64,000 bases of DNA from Arabidopsis thaliana (taxonomy: Eukaryota; Streptophyta; Magnoliopsida; Brassicales; Brassicaceae), in NCBI RefSeq assembly GCF_000001735.4, contig NC_003076.8, positions 12,899,835 to 12,963,834 of the forward strand. Direction: 5' to 3'. Position numbers and translations under genes: made by a program. Shown here piece by piece: positions 34,786-45,069 of this stretch. Under the pieces are notes generated by a model. The model did no database searches. It saw only the letters and a program-made list of their open reading frames with translations, and was not told the DNA's origin. The number at the start of each line of letters is the position of its first letter. Position 1 is the stretch's first letter.

Positions 34786-35376
34786 CTAGTGGTCAAAAGT
34801 TCTCTTCAGCTTGCTGAGTTGAGAAGTATAGTTAAATCTTGGTGGGTTTTCAGCTTCTGTTTCTACATCAACATCCATGTCCTGAATCCCGAAATTTTGA
34901 CCTTCTAATGTTGATTTCCTTGAAGCTTTGCTCATGTCAAATTTCATCTTGATACCTTTTTCAAGGTTTAGATCAATTTTTCCATTCCTAACATTTATGA
35001 TTGCTCTAGCTGAGGTTAAGAATAGTCTGCCTAGGATCAGGGGATCCTTTCCTTCTTTATTTGTATCCAGCACTACAAAGTCTGTAGGTATCTCAACATT
35101 TCCAATCTTGACAGGCAGATTTTCTATTAAACCATGAGGATGTGCAACAGAACCATCAACTAGTAAAGTTAGGTTGTAGAACTTGTATTCCATTACTCCT
35201 AGCCTTTTAGCTATAGAGAGAGGCATAAGGCTAACAGATGCTCCCAAATCATAGTGGCACCTATTAAATGTCAATGGTCCTAGGGAGCATGGCAGAGTGA
35301 ATGAACCGGGATCACCAATCGTTTCTTGGATGACTTTCTTCTTGTAAGCTTCTTGAGTGATGACTCTACTAATCAT
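34786..35376 (-). pseudogene. A1 retroviral-type aspartic protease
   Basis: 196 residues with YDLGASVSLMPLSIAKRLG, the plant Athila form of the D-(S/T)-G active-site loop (D-L-G-A-S), and a downstream KDPLILGRLFLTSARAIINV block that fits the protease C-terminal ILGR region. It would process the Gag-Pol polyprotein as a dimer. Upstream gag sequence (35377-35564) is joined in sense to 46190 across the A3 insertion. The frame itself is open, but pol is missing beyond it. Confidence 0.8.
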
Positions 35377-35564
35377 CTCTTAATTTTTTTTTTCCAGAAT
35401 GGTGAGTATTCAGCAAAGGTGTGTGCTTTATAGTCCAGATAAATTGATGGGTAGTAGGTGCAGCAATTTGAGTTGAATCTCCCCCTTTCTTGAACCATAT
35501 TGTCCTCAATATTGGGAGTCTGATAACTTGTTGGAGACTCATCTTCTTGTTGGATGTTTATAGC
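35377..35564 (-). pseudogene. A1 gag C-terminal part, left of the A3 insertion
   Basis: Encodes NIQQEDESPTSYQTPNIED and following residues, in continuation of the gag frame that stops at 46186-46190 on the other side of A3. The TSD ATAGC (35560-35564) is shared. Confidence 0.7.
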
Positions 35565-36733
35565 TGATATATCCCTATTATCACTGATTTTATCTATGTT
35601 TTAGGTATAAGATTTTGAGTCTTTATGTTATTTCTCAAGTGTTTTTAGTGTTTTTTCAGGTATTCTATGCAATGGGACAACAATGGAGATTAGGAGACAT
35701 TTTGGAGCAAAAGCTAAGGAAAAGGAAGCTAAGGACGATTTTGGATTCAGAAATCAGAGAGAGTGTCGATCCACACACTCCTGGTATCGATCGACACCAT
35801 TTTTGGCCCAACAAAGTCCATGACGCTTTCAAGTTTACAGAAGAGGAAATTTTTCCCAGAAAACTTTCCTATTTGCATTATTAGTCCCTGGACATTTTAT
35901 ATGGTCTTTATATTGTTTTTGCAAAACCCTGTTATTGAGAGACAGAAGCTATTCATCGAGTGGTTTCATAGATTTATTCAGTTCTTAATACAGTGAAGAG
36001 ATCTCTTCTTTCCCTCCCCTTATCTTATTTGTTGTGTTTATGCTTTCTTATTCAATCATGTTGTTTGTTACAATCAATATGTCTGAGTAAACTGCTCGTT
36101 AGGAATAGGGTTTCTCATTAGGGATCCATATGGTTAGTAGATCGCGCCCTCTGCTAGGTTATCTCTAGAATTCTTCATCTTTATTATGTTTAATGCTAGA
36201 TCTAGAGTAATTAACTAGGTCTTGAATCCAGACAATAGATATGCCCACCATAGGTATCTATAGTTGGATCTATTATTTGATGAACCTGGTTTATAGGTGG
36301 GTAATAAGAATCGGCCTATCTACTAAGGTGAACAATCGAACTCATTAAGAATGCATATTTAGGTTATAATCTCTCGGCTTCTCCGGTTATTCTTAGCTAT
36401 AGATATAGGGAGTTTCGCAAAACACCGCTAGTTATTCCATAATTAGAGTTTGAGTTTAAGAATGGTTCGATAACAACCTAGCTTTCATTAGATCTACTAA
36501 CCAATAGTTTCCTGAGAATACCCTGTTCCTAGCCTTTTATTTAATCGTTTACACACAATCAATCTGCTGTTTTCTTACTTTGTTCTCATTTTATTTCATT
36601 CATACCCTACTAGCTTAATCTTGACATTAAACTCATTGTTTTAACAAAATAACTTTGTGGAAATCAATCCTTAAATACTGCAACTGATCTCTTTTTTGAG
36701 AGAGTAGTTCTTAGGGTAATTTGAACCGTATCA
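35565..36733 (+). repeat. A3 5' LTR
   Basis: Begins TGATATATCCC, ends GAACCGTATCA. Contains two palindrome-like TCGATCGA motifs (GTGTCGATCCACAC near 35762 and GGTATCGATCGACACC near 35783). Confidence 0.9.
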
Positions 36734-36736
36734 AAT

Positions 36737-36750
36737 TTGGCGCCGTTGCC
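36737..36750 (+). promoter_or_regulatory. A3 primer-binding site
   Basis: TTGGCGCCGTTGCC, 3 bases after the LTR end. This is the PBS form typical of Athila/Tat elements, usually assigned to tRNA-Asp. Confidence 0.8.
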
Positions 36751-36876
36751 AAAGTTCTTGGGAATCACCATTGAGTTTAGTTTAGAGATTTCGTCTAGTT
36801 TTTACTTTCACTTTGTTACTCACGCTGTACTCTTGGGGATTTCAACAGGCCTTACCTGTTTTATGCTAATCGATCA

Positions 36877-37641
36877 ATGATCGTACCCCCACCCTTCCAG
36901 AGGAACGATTTTGAGCTGAAGCCTAGCTACTTTGCTTTAGTAGGCCAGCATCCTTTCCATGGCTTATCTCATGAGCAGCCAATGGACCATATCGAGCGCT
37001 TTGAGGACCTTGTTCTAAGCATCAAGGCTAATGGAGTCTCAGAGAACTACCTACTGTGCAAGTTTTTCCCTTATTCACTTGCTGGAGAAGCCGCTTCTTG
37101 GCGGAAACAACTTAAAGCAGGTTCCCTCAAGACTTGGAGAAGCATCAAGATAGCCTTCTTGAACAATTTCTACGATGATGCTAAGTCTTAGGAGTTGAGA
37201 AACATGCTGTCTACCTTCACACAAGGTCCAGCTGAAGTTTTCAAGGTTGCTTGGGTTCGTTTCAAGGAGTATCAACGGGACTGCCAACATCATGGTTTCA
37301 GTGAGGTACAACTTCTTGGTACCTTCTTCGGAGGAGTCGATTAGAGATACCAGATGGCTCTAGATGCAGCGAGCAATGGTAACTTCAACACACGTTACCT
37401 AATTGATGCTACAGCTCTGATAGAGAATCTTGCTTGTAGCAACATCACTAAGAACACAGACTTCGAGAGGAAGAAGATTGTTGGAGCTGTTTCAGGCAAT
37501 CAGATGGCAGAGGTGAATGCTAAGCTAGATTTGGTTCATAACTTGCTTACAAGGAAGAAGCATGTCCACTTTGCAGCTGAAGATGAGACTATTGAGCCTG
37601 AGACTGAGTCTGAAGAGGGAGTCTTCTACATCGATGGTTAG
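36877..37641 (+). pseudogene. A3 gag
   Basis: Athila-type gag: VPPPFQRNDFELKPSYF at the start, then FHGLSHEQPMDHIERFEDL and FFPYSLAGEAASWRKQL, the retrotrans_gag capsid core, to HVHFAAEDETIEPETESEEG. Stops at 37189-37191, about 37342 and 37639-37641 interrupt an otherwise single frame. Family relation to the A1 gag at 46190-47570 is clear ([16 protein letters not shown] there). Confidence 0.85.
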
Positions 37642-38044
37642 AGCTACATGAAGTTTGGACAACCACAAGGCAACTTCAATGGCAACAGGTTTACAGGGAA
37701 CCAGAGTTCCTCCAACTATACTCCCAAGCCGGCTTTCTAGAAGACCTTTCCTTAGAGGACCTATGGTAATTCAGCCTACCAAGCCCCCCCCCTCCACTCT
37801 CATCAGAGACAAGAATAAAATCTATACTTGAGCAGATTCGAGAGAACAAAACAAAGCTCGTTCTGGAGTTTAATGGCAAGTTTGATGCTGTCTAAACAAA
37901 TCTTAATGGGAAGATCGACAATCTGAGCTCTCACTTGAAGAAGCTGGATGTACAGGTAGCTCAACTGCACAATCAATCAAGAGACAAGAGGGCTTTCTTC
38001 CTGGTAATCCTGATGCTAAACCAAGGAAGAGCTGTAATGCCATC
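37642..38044 (+). pseudogene. A3 gag-protease linker, degraded
   Basis: Continues gag-like coding sequence with many stops (Asn/Gly-rich, then a coiled stretch around 37830-37990). No domain is recognised. Confidence 0.5.
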
Positions 38045-38793
38045 TTGATCACAGAAGGGGATGATGTGTGGGAAGAATTGGACACTGAAGACAAGTTGGA
38101 GCTCGCAGTTGCAGATATGGTGTCGACCGACACCTTCCAGTGTCGATCGACACCCTATGGGACACTCTTTTCTAAGACGACTCAATACGACGATGTCGAT
38201 CGATACCCCTCTAGTGTCGATCAACACTGGATGCGGACTACACCTTGTGAGGTGCAAATCCCAATGCAGCCCGAGTTTGTTTACACTCCTCCTATCCCTT
38301 ATCCTAGGAAGCGTCGTTCTAAGCAGGAGATTCATGCTGCTAAGTGCATAGCCATCATGGAGAAGATCCTCACTTCTTTCCCTAAGGATGCTTCTGAGAC
38401 ATCTTCTGTTCCACTCAACAGGTATGTCAAGCGACTTGTTGAGAATGGTATTAGCTTAGATGAAGCTAAGCTGCTGACCAGGGACATCAGTGCAATCATG
38501 CTGCCTAAGGTAAGGAAAGAAAAGGCACAGAGAGTGGACATTGCTGAGTACATCCGCACCATCACTCTTGATCAGACCACTGAGGAGCTTCCGGATCGAG
38601 GTAGCTTCGTTCTTGATTGCTCTATCTCCACAAGCAGGTTCACCTGCTCTTTTTGTGATCTGGGATCAAGTATCAACCTCATGCCTAAGTCTGTTGCTGA
38701 GAGACTAGACATGACTAACTACAGGCCTTCGCGGATCGTTCCAAAAGAATCGCTGAATAAATCCTTGAAGATGTTCCTGTTAAGGTTGGTAAC
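38045..38793 (+). pseudogene. A3 protease, part 1
   Basis: Open from 38045. It contains the in-frame iterated GTGTCGATCGACAC motifs at about 38121-38235, then RKRRSKQEIHAAKCIAIMEK and CSFCDLGSSINLMPKSVAERL (the active-site loop at 38653-38688). It stops at the solo Tat LTR inserted at 38794 and resumes at 39318. Confidence 0.8.
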
Positions 38794-39312
38794 TGTGGGT
38801 TCTGAAATCCACAATAGAGATTTGTACTTAAGATTATGAGAAAGGAGGGCTAGATCTTCACTGAAACCTTGAGAGTTATATTGCTAAGAACGAATGGACT
38901 TTTGTATTGATTTTGACAAAGCTTTTACAATGAGAAAAGAGATTACAAGTGTAAAAGTGTGTGTGTGCCAATGTGAACTAGATTGAATGTCCCTTCCAAG
39001 TCGTCCTTGCTCCCTTATATAGGTCTACACACGTGGTTGCTTCGTCCGGGATCTGCGGAGATCCTCCTGGATATTCGGCAGGTTAGTTCGGAGATATCAG
39101 GTACGCAACGTGAATATCTCCTTGTCAATTCCTAGGTCATTATTCGCTTATCTCCATGCATCAGGTGACTGGGCTTATCTGGCCCAAATTCCCATTCGCA
39201 TATGTGGGCTCGTCAGCTGCGTAGGTCCTTTACTTAGTGGGCTTGGTGGGCTTTTGTGGGCTGGCTTGGTATTTTCGCAGGTGGATTCCTGGAGGGGAAT
39301 CCAGCTCCAACA
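38794..39312 (-). repeat. Solo LTR of a Tat element inside the A3 protease
   Basis: 519 bp. Minus strand begins TGTTGGAGCTGGATTCCCCTCC at 39312 and ends TTTCAGAACCCACA at 38794, flanked by the perfect 5-bp repeat GTAAC (38789-38793 and 39313-39317). It matches the plus-strand LTR at 50709-51226. The protease reads PVKVGN on the left and resumes at FIPAYFVVLDYEKEP on the right, so the insertion site is exactly in the coding sequence. Confidence 0.9.
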
Positions 39313-39317
39313 GTAAC

Positions 39318-39644
39318 TCTTTTATCCCTGCTTATTTTGTGGTCCTTGACTATGAGAAGGAACCCAAAGATCCTTTTATCCTTGGAAGAGCATTCCTAGC
39401 TACAGCTGGTGCTAGGTTTGATGTGAAGAGAGGTAAAATCTCTCTAAAGGTTTCTGATTTGGAGATGAAGTTTGGCATGGATGGTTCAGAGCTTACTAAA
39501 ACTATCAGTAGCATTGCTTCCAGTATAGACACAACTCCTCAGACTGCTCAGAATCCCACAACAGAGCCACACACAACGCTCCCATCAGCTCAACTCGCCA
39601 ATGAGAGTTGTAGAGATACGGTGTCGATCAACACCACCACTTGA
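39318..39644 (+). pseudogene. A3 protease, part 2
   Basis: Continuation after the solo LTR: FIPAYFVVLDYEKEPKDPF, ILGRAFLATAGARFDV and LEMKFGMDGSE, the protease C-terminal block. The frame ends at about 39644 within a further TCGATCAACAC motif. Confidence 0.75.
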
Positions 39645-40712
39645 CAGATGATTCTACACATTCTCTTCAGCCCACACATCTTGAGGACCTATGTGATAAG
39701 TTCTCTTCTATCTGTTCTCCTGCCTTACCTTCGATTCTTCGAAGTCTGCTTCACTAGATAACAAGCCTAGAGTTCTTCGAAAGCTTGTTTCTTCTGTTGT
39801 TCTTGCAGGTGACGAGAAGAGTGTCGATCGACACCCGCAGCTGCCCCATCTAGATCAGTTTAAACACCTCCTTGGAAGGCAAGGAGGTAGCAGCAATCCT
39901 CCACCACTCCACCCACATCCTGAACTCCGTCAAGTCAAGCTATTGACTCAAAACAAGCGTTTAGTGGGAGGCAACCCACTGGTTTGATTTGTCTTTCCCT
40001 CTCTTTTATTTTCTTTTATTTTTGATTTCTTTTTTCCGCTTTCTCTGAATTTGAATGCCACTGGAGACAATGTCGTCTAAGTGTGGGGAAGGTTCTTACT
40101 AATTATGCTTTTATTTTTTATTCTTATTATTTTTCGTTCTTGAGTTTATTGAGTCACTTTCCTTTTTTTTTTTTTAAAAAAAACAAAAACAAAAAAAAAA
40201 TGTTTTCTTTACTTTAGTTAAGAATCATGATCTATATTTCTCTTGATTATTGCCTAAATGATGAGTGCTACAGGTTCGAGTCAATCCGACTATTGAAAAA
40301 TCTAGATGGCAAACCAACAGACTTGAGGAAATCCTAGTTTCCAACACAACCACTAAGGCTGGAGCTAATATCACTGCTTTTCCTTTTACCTCTTCAAACA
40401 GTTAGTACTCATAAATCTTGACTCCTTGTTCATACCAGATATTGAGACCAATGTGATAGTAAGAATGTGTTCCTCTCCCCTTATAAAAAGAAAAATATAA
40501 TGAGAGATTGAGAAGATTTTCAGATAGTGTATAGGGGTAGGAATGTTTCTTATGACCCCATTATTATACAATATTTGAAATGATCAATTACAAAGGTTGG
40601 AAAAATGTCGAGGGTGTCGATTCAGTATGCGAGTTCTCCTTTGTTTACTCTCTAAAAAGAATAAGTCTGGGGGAGAGAAAGAACACCAAAGAAAAAAAAA
40701 ATATATAAAAAA
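39645..40712 (+). other. A3 downstream region without pol
   Basis: Short degraded coding stretch to about 39988 (NKRLVGGNPLV), containing a full GTGTCGATCGACAC copy at about 39819-39832. It is followed by non-coding sequence with a T/A homopolymer block at 40160-40200. RT, RNase H and integrase of A3 are absent here. Confidence 0.6.
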
Positions 40713-40732
40713 TGGTCGATTTATCATGGTAT
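40713..40732 (+). repeat. 20-bp direct repeat, left border of the Tat fragment
   Basis: TGGTCGATTTATCATGGTAT, repeated exactly at 44751-44770. It is longer than an integrase-made duplication. Confidence 0.9.
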
Positions 40733-42104
40733 CATGGCGATCCAAGTACTTCTTTTTCAGAGTATATCGTCATTCAATTGGCAGTTTTGATCCCGCGAGG
40801 ATAACAAGGACCTGGTCTACCAACCTGGGTCAGATGGAGACCTGAGCCTCTTGATTTTTCTTTGTTGTTTGTGTCGAATCCTTGACTGCTTTTGCTGGAC
40901 GTTAGTACTGAAACTAATTGTTTGTTTTTGATGATTTGCAGCAAGGACCAAGGAAGTTACTCTCTCGGAGACGGAACTTGAGCTGTTAATCCTTTCCACT
41001 GGTCTTACACTCACGACCGTGATCACCCGATCGTTGAGAACATGGCTGGGTTAGCAAACCTGCTTCGCCACATCAAAAGGAGGAACTGCCAGGTTCCTGG
41101 AGTGAAGAACATGGCCGAGGCGGCGGCCTATGCTGACATGATGGCGAAGGAGGGCCAGGTAATTATCGATAATTGTCTTCTTCTAATTTATATCTTTACG
41201 CTAGTTGTGACTTTCTGTTTTGCTTTCGGAAGGCGATAGCTGCCACAAACAAGCTGGTTGCTCTCTATGAGCAGCGTCTGAGCCAGGTCCCCTCGGCGAA
41301 CGAGCTAGAAGAAGGAAAGGCCCTCATCCGGGAGCTGACGTCGAGTGTGAAGGCTGGTCAGGATCGCGAAGTCTCGTTCCAGTTACACCTCGGTTTTGAC
41401 TTGTTTATAAATAATTCGTCGATGATTTGATGATTCTGACCTGATTGTTATTTCAGGCGGAGATCGAGAGGCTGAAAATGGAGCTGTCTATTTCAAAAGA
41501 CCTCGAGAAAGGTTTTGCTGAGAAGATCGGGTTCATGGAGATGGAGATCGAGGGGTTGCAAGCCGACAAGCAGACGGCGAGGAGCTAGATACATCGCTTG
41601 GAGCAGAAGAGGAAAGAGCTCTCCCAAAAGGTGGTGGACCGGACTTCGATTGCAAAAGGGGCGAAGAAGGCGGTTCACAATGCTAAGGTTGAGCTGGCTG
41701 CTGCGTATTCGAAGCTGCTGGCTGGGATCAAGGAGAAGTGGGTCGCCAAAAAGGAGTACACGGTACTGGAGAGGCAAGCGGCTGAGGTGGAATCGAACAT
41801 GGCTTAGATCGACCAGATCACCAAGGCTACTATTGATCTGACCGTGGAGAAACCTCGGCTGCGAGCAGAGCTGGATGACGTAGAGGCGCGGTGCAAGTCG
41901 AAGGAGGTATCAGACTTTACTCTAAGCAAGTTGGATCTCCCCCAGGTTTCAGAGATTTTGGTGGTACGTCCGATGGACGTCGACGAGCAAGGGACGCCAA
42001 TTGGCCTGGATGAGTTTAGGAGCAACAAAGACGCATTTTCGGGAGGTCTCACAGAGGGTTCTGGTATTGTCTTCGTTACGCCAGCCGGAGAATCGAGGGA
42101 GTGA
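40733..42104 (+). pseudogene. Tat antisense ORF (Transposase_28/coiled-coil type), C-terminal part
   Basis: Begins inside the ORF (KYFFFRVYRHSIGSFDPARI). After an intron-like gap come MAGLANLLRHIKRRNCQVPG and ATNKLVALYEQRLSQV, a long coiled coil with TAG stops at about 41586 and 41805, and an acidic end finishing at TGA 42102-42104. The family is known from plant genomes as a putative gypsy-type transposon protein (PF04195-like N-terminus). Its function in the element is unknown. Related copies are at 48476-50209 and 56162-57055. Confidence 0.7.
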
Positions 42105-43057
42105 TCACTTTCGCTCCTTGTTTGTTTTAGGATTTCGTGTTTTGTTTCAGACTTAATGCCTGGGAAGGCTTTTATCCTTTTGTTTATTGCCTTTTGAACT
42201 TGGTGCCTGGGAAGGCTTTTCACCTTTGTTCGTTTAAGTACTCGAATGCCTGGGAAGGCTTTTATCCTTTTTAGCAAGTATTTTTTGTCTTTCGTTCGAG
42301 TGTTGACACTTTGTTGATTTTGGTGTGAGACCACCTCGCTTTGTCCATGTCCCGGATAATAATTGGACTTGTTTCGCGTCCAAATTATTTCGGATGTGAT
42401 ATGGTATGTTCTTCGAAGGTTAAAACTTTGAACGAGTTTGAGTTGTTTTGTCTTGGGAAAGTGTTGAAGTGAGGTCACACAAGGGACCTGCCAGATTTTG
42501 GGAGCTGGGCTTGTGGTATCGCCAGGTCGCGAATGAAACCTTCGTTTCTTCCTTGTTTACTATGTTATGCGTTGATAGCGAAAGAGTTAGATTTGGTTGT
42601 AGTAGGTGAGCTCCGATGAAGCCGAAGTGATGTGTTCTTATAAGTTTTAGTCCACTGTTGACTTTTTGGAAGCGAGATCACAAAATGGATCCGCCAACGT
42701 GCGGGTGTTGGGCTTTAGGTATCGTAAGATTACGCCAGATCGTCACTTGCTTTACCTCCTTTTCGTTTGGTCATCGAGCAGGGACCTGCTCGATACCGAA
42801 GGGAGATTGAACTATCAGGTGAGCAGCTGATCTTCGTTGATGGGAGATGCGATGTCTGTTTCCCTTGTTGAAGTTTCGTCTTACAAATAGAAGGGTTGAG
42901 ATGGTAATTGCGTTTGCGGAGGTGACTGCCTGAATACCTGGTTAGGGGATTAAGCCCTTTTGATTTGATTGAATTGGTGGCTGCGCTCTTGGGAGGAGCT
43001 GCCTACGTACCCTGCCAAGGGATCAAGCCTTATCGTAGTTCGATTGTATTTGAGTAC
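42105..43057 (-). other. Tat 3' non-coding region
   Basis: Holds three copies of a GCCTGGGAAGGCTTTT unit at about 42158-42173, 42205-42220 and 42248-42263, and further related phrases (CTACGTACCCTGCCAAGGGA near 43003). No gene recognised. Confidence 0.7.
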
Positions 43058-44209
43058 CTATTCGTGGTATTTCTTGAGATGCATGGCATTCCAAGACCGT
43101 AACTCAGGTACTCCGTTAATAATTTTTACGAGCTTATAGACGTCGTCACGTACCACCTCTGTGATTCGATAGGGACCTTCCCAATTAGTTCCCAGTTTTC
43201 CAGCGTTTAGCTCTCTCGTGTTGCTGAACACTTTTCGTAAAACGAGCTCTCCCACTTCGAATCTCCGAATTTTGATATGAGAGTTATAGTAGCGGGCGGC
43301 AGTTTGTTGATAGTTTTGAACTCGGATCATTCCCTGATCTCTGCGTTCATCGATGAAGTCCATGTTGTCCTATAACATTTGCGTGTTCAGGTCCGGGTTA
43401 GCAAGACTGGCGGTCCTTCTCACGCTCGGTACTATGGTTTCGACAGGGAATACTGCTTCTAAACCATAAGCGAGGGAGAACAGTGTTTCTTGCGTTGATT
43501 TGCGAGGTGTAGTTCGGTAGGCTCAGAGAACTCCGTGGAGCACGTCAGACCACATTGATTTTTTTGAATCAAGTTTTTTCTTGATGTTGCTAAGTATAGC
43601 TTTGTTCGCGGCTTCTGCCTGTCCGTTACCTTGTGGGTAACGGGGGGTGGATGTGGTAAGACGGATCTTCCACTTGTCGCAAAATGCTTTGATTTTTCCC
43701 GAGTTAAGGTTAGTCCCGTTATCAGTGACAATCTCATAAGGTATGCCGTGTCGGCATACGATGTTTTCCCATAGGAAGTCCTCGACTTGTTTCTCGATTA
43801 CCTGTTGGAAGGCTTTAGCCTCAATCCATTTGGTAGAATAGTCGGTGAGGACCAGCAGGTTTTTTAGTCTCTTCTGCCCACCGGAGGCTTCCATGGGACG
43901 TACGACGTCCATGGACCACTTCGTAAATGGGTAAGGGGAAGATATCGAGGACATTTCCTCGGGAGGTTGATGAAGAGTAGGTGCGTGTCGTTGGCATTTA
44001 TCGCACCTGAGTGAATGAGCTACGCAATCGGCTAGCATTGTTGGCCAGAAGTAACCTTGCTTTTTAATTCTGAGGGCGAGGGTACGTTCACTACAGTGGC
44101 TACCACATTGCCCCTCGTGCATGCTTTTCATGAGATCTTTCGTTTGTTGCCCGTAGGTACACACCATGTACGGACCTGCGACGCTGCGTTTCATCAGTCT
44201 CCCTTCCAT
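43058..44209 (-). pseudogene. Tat integrase
   Basis: The 5' open frame 44209-43523 shows the H2C2 zinc-binding block (H-E-G-Q-C-G-S-H ... C-D-K-C) and the DDE core: Asp in MDVV at 43907-43909, TDNGT at about 43713-43727 and the Glu in QAEAANK at 43601-43621. The C-terminal open frame 43363-43058 encodes ARYYNSHIKIRRFEVGELVL and WNAMHLKKYHE, the integrase tail. Between them frames break (stop near 43523, other frame 43737-43459). The enzyme would insert element cDNA in the nucleus; here it is incomplete. Confidence 0.85.
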
Positions 44210-44458
44210 GATGCAGTACCTTGCGCTCTGGGCTTTGAGTTTTCTGGTCTCCCACTTGTCGGGAGGTGTGATCCCTCGTTCGATGTAATCGATGATTGGG
44301 ATTCTCCAGTCGTTGTACGGTTCAGGTTCGTACGAGGCAGGTTGTTCGGGAGTTCCGTGCTCTGGTTCTTCCTCCGCTGCATCTGCCTCCGCGGCTGCTG
44401 CAAGGGCTCTAGCCGCGGCGGTGGTGCTTCGGGTTACTCGCGTAAAGTTGCAAGTTGT

Positions 44459-44740
44459 CTAGGTTTCCGTCCCAGCGTGTTTGATCGTTAGGTCGATGCT
44501 CGGGTGTTCTATTCCTTCAATTGGGATAATTCTTTTGACGAAAAGATCTGACGTGGAGGCGAGAGCTGCCAAGGCGTCTGCAAAGGTGTTTTCTCCTCTG
44601 GGGATCCTGGTCAGTTCAAACGATTCGAACTGTTGGGTCAAGGTTTTGACTAGTTCGAGGTACGCTTCCATGCGCTTGTCTTTAGCTTCATATTCCCTGT
44701 GGAACTGGCTGGTGACGAGTTGGGAATGAGTCTAGAAGGA
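44459..44740 (-). pseudogene. Tat RNase H, C-terminal part
   Basis: SQLVTSQFHREYEAKDKRME and FELTRIPRGENTFADALAAL, with the final conserved N-x-x-A-D-A-L-A motif of type-I RNase H. The fragment starts at about 44740, where the Tat sequence ends near the 20-bp direct repeat. Confidence 0.8.
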
Positions 44741-44800
44741 TCTTGAAAAATGGTCGATTTATCATGGTATGGTACAGGAATGAGTCTAGAAGGATCTTGA
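44723..44800 (+). repeat. Overlapping short direct repeats at the Tat/A3 junction
   Basis: GGAATGAGTCTAGAAGGATC and four following bases occur at 44723-44746 and 44777-44800. Between them lies the 20-bp unit 44751-44770, which also occurs at 40713-40732. Confidence 0.9.
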
Positions 44801-45069
44801 ATGTTAGCTTGTTTGATGAGACCCAACGATGAAAGCCTGGTGGATATAGTTGTGGAACTTAGGTATGAAATCTAGAATGTTGTGTAAGCTTGCAGAGAAG
44901 TACATGTTGGTTAGGATTTGATTAGACTTGTTAGGCATATGGACTTAGTTTGGGTGATCATGGCAACAGGCTAGAGAATGTTGGGAGTTCCTTTATTTTC
45001 AAAACCTCTTCCACGGGTTCGGCTTTTATGTTTTGCTTGAGGGCAAGCATAAGCTAAGTTTAGGGGAGT
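44801..45069 (+). other. A3 3' untranslated region and polypurine tract
   Basis: Non-coding Athila 3' end with GCTTGAGGGCAAGCATAAGC near 45037 and a polypurine tract AAGTTTAGGGGAG ending at about 45068, just before the 3' LTR. Confidence 0.75.

Larger units (their letters stand above)
40733..44750 (-). mobile_element. Tat-type Ty3/Gypsy fragment (pol 3' half + antisense ORF)
   Basis: On the minus strand: end of RNase H (44740-44459), integrase (44209-43058), non-coding region (43057-42105), and then on the opposite strand an antisense ORF (40733-42104). An extra antisense ORF between pol and the 3' LTR is a known feature of Tat-lineage elements. No LTR or RT is present. The fragment is bordered by 20-bp direct repeats and lies in the A3 3' region. 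Confidence 0.75.

Noticed and set aside
40155-40205. T15/A-rich block as a terminator or retroposon poly(A) tail
   Set aside because: It sits in the middle of A3 non-coding sequence with no LINE/SINE sequence before it and no target duplication.
40271-40295. GGTTCGAGTC-like phrase as a tRNA T-arm
   Set aside because: No matching acceptor, D-arm or anticodon stem around it.
44057-44491. Plus-strand 144-residue frame opposite Tat integrase/RNase H
   Set aside because: Shadow of the integrase and RNase H coding region on the minus strand, whose motifs are clear.
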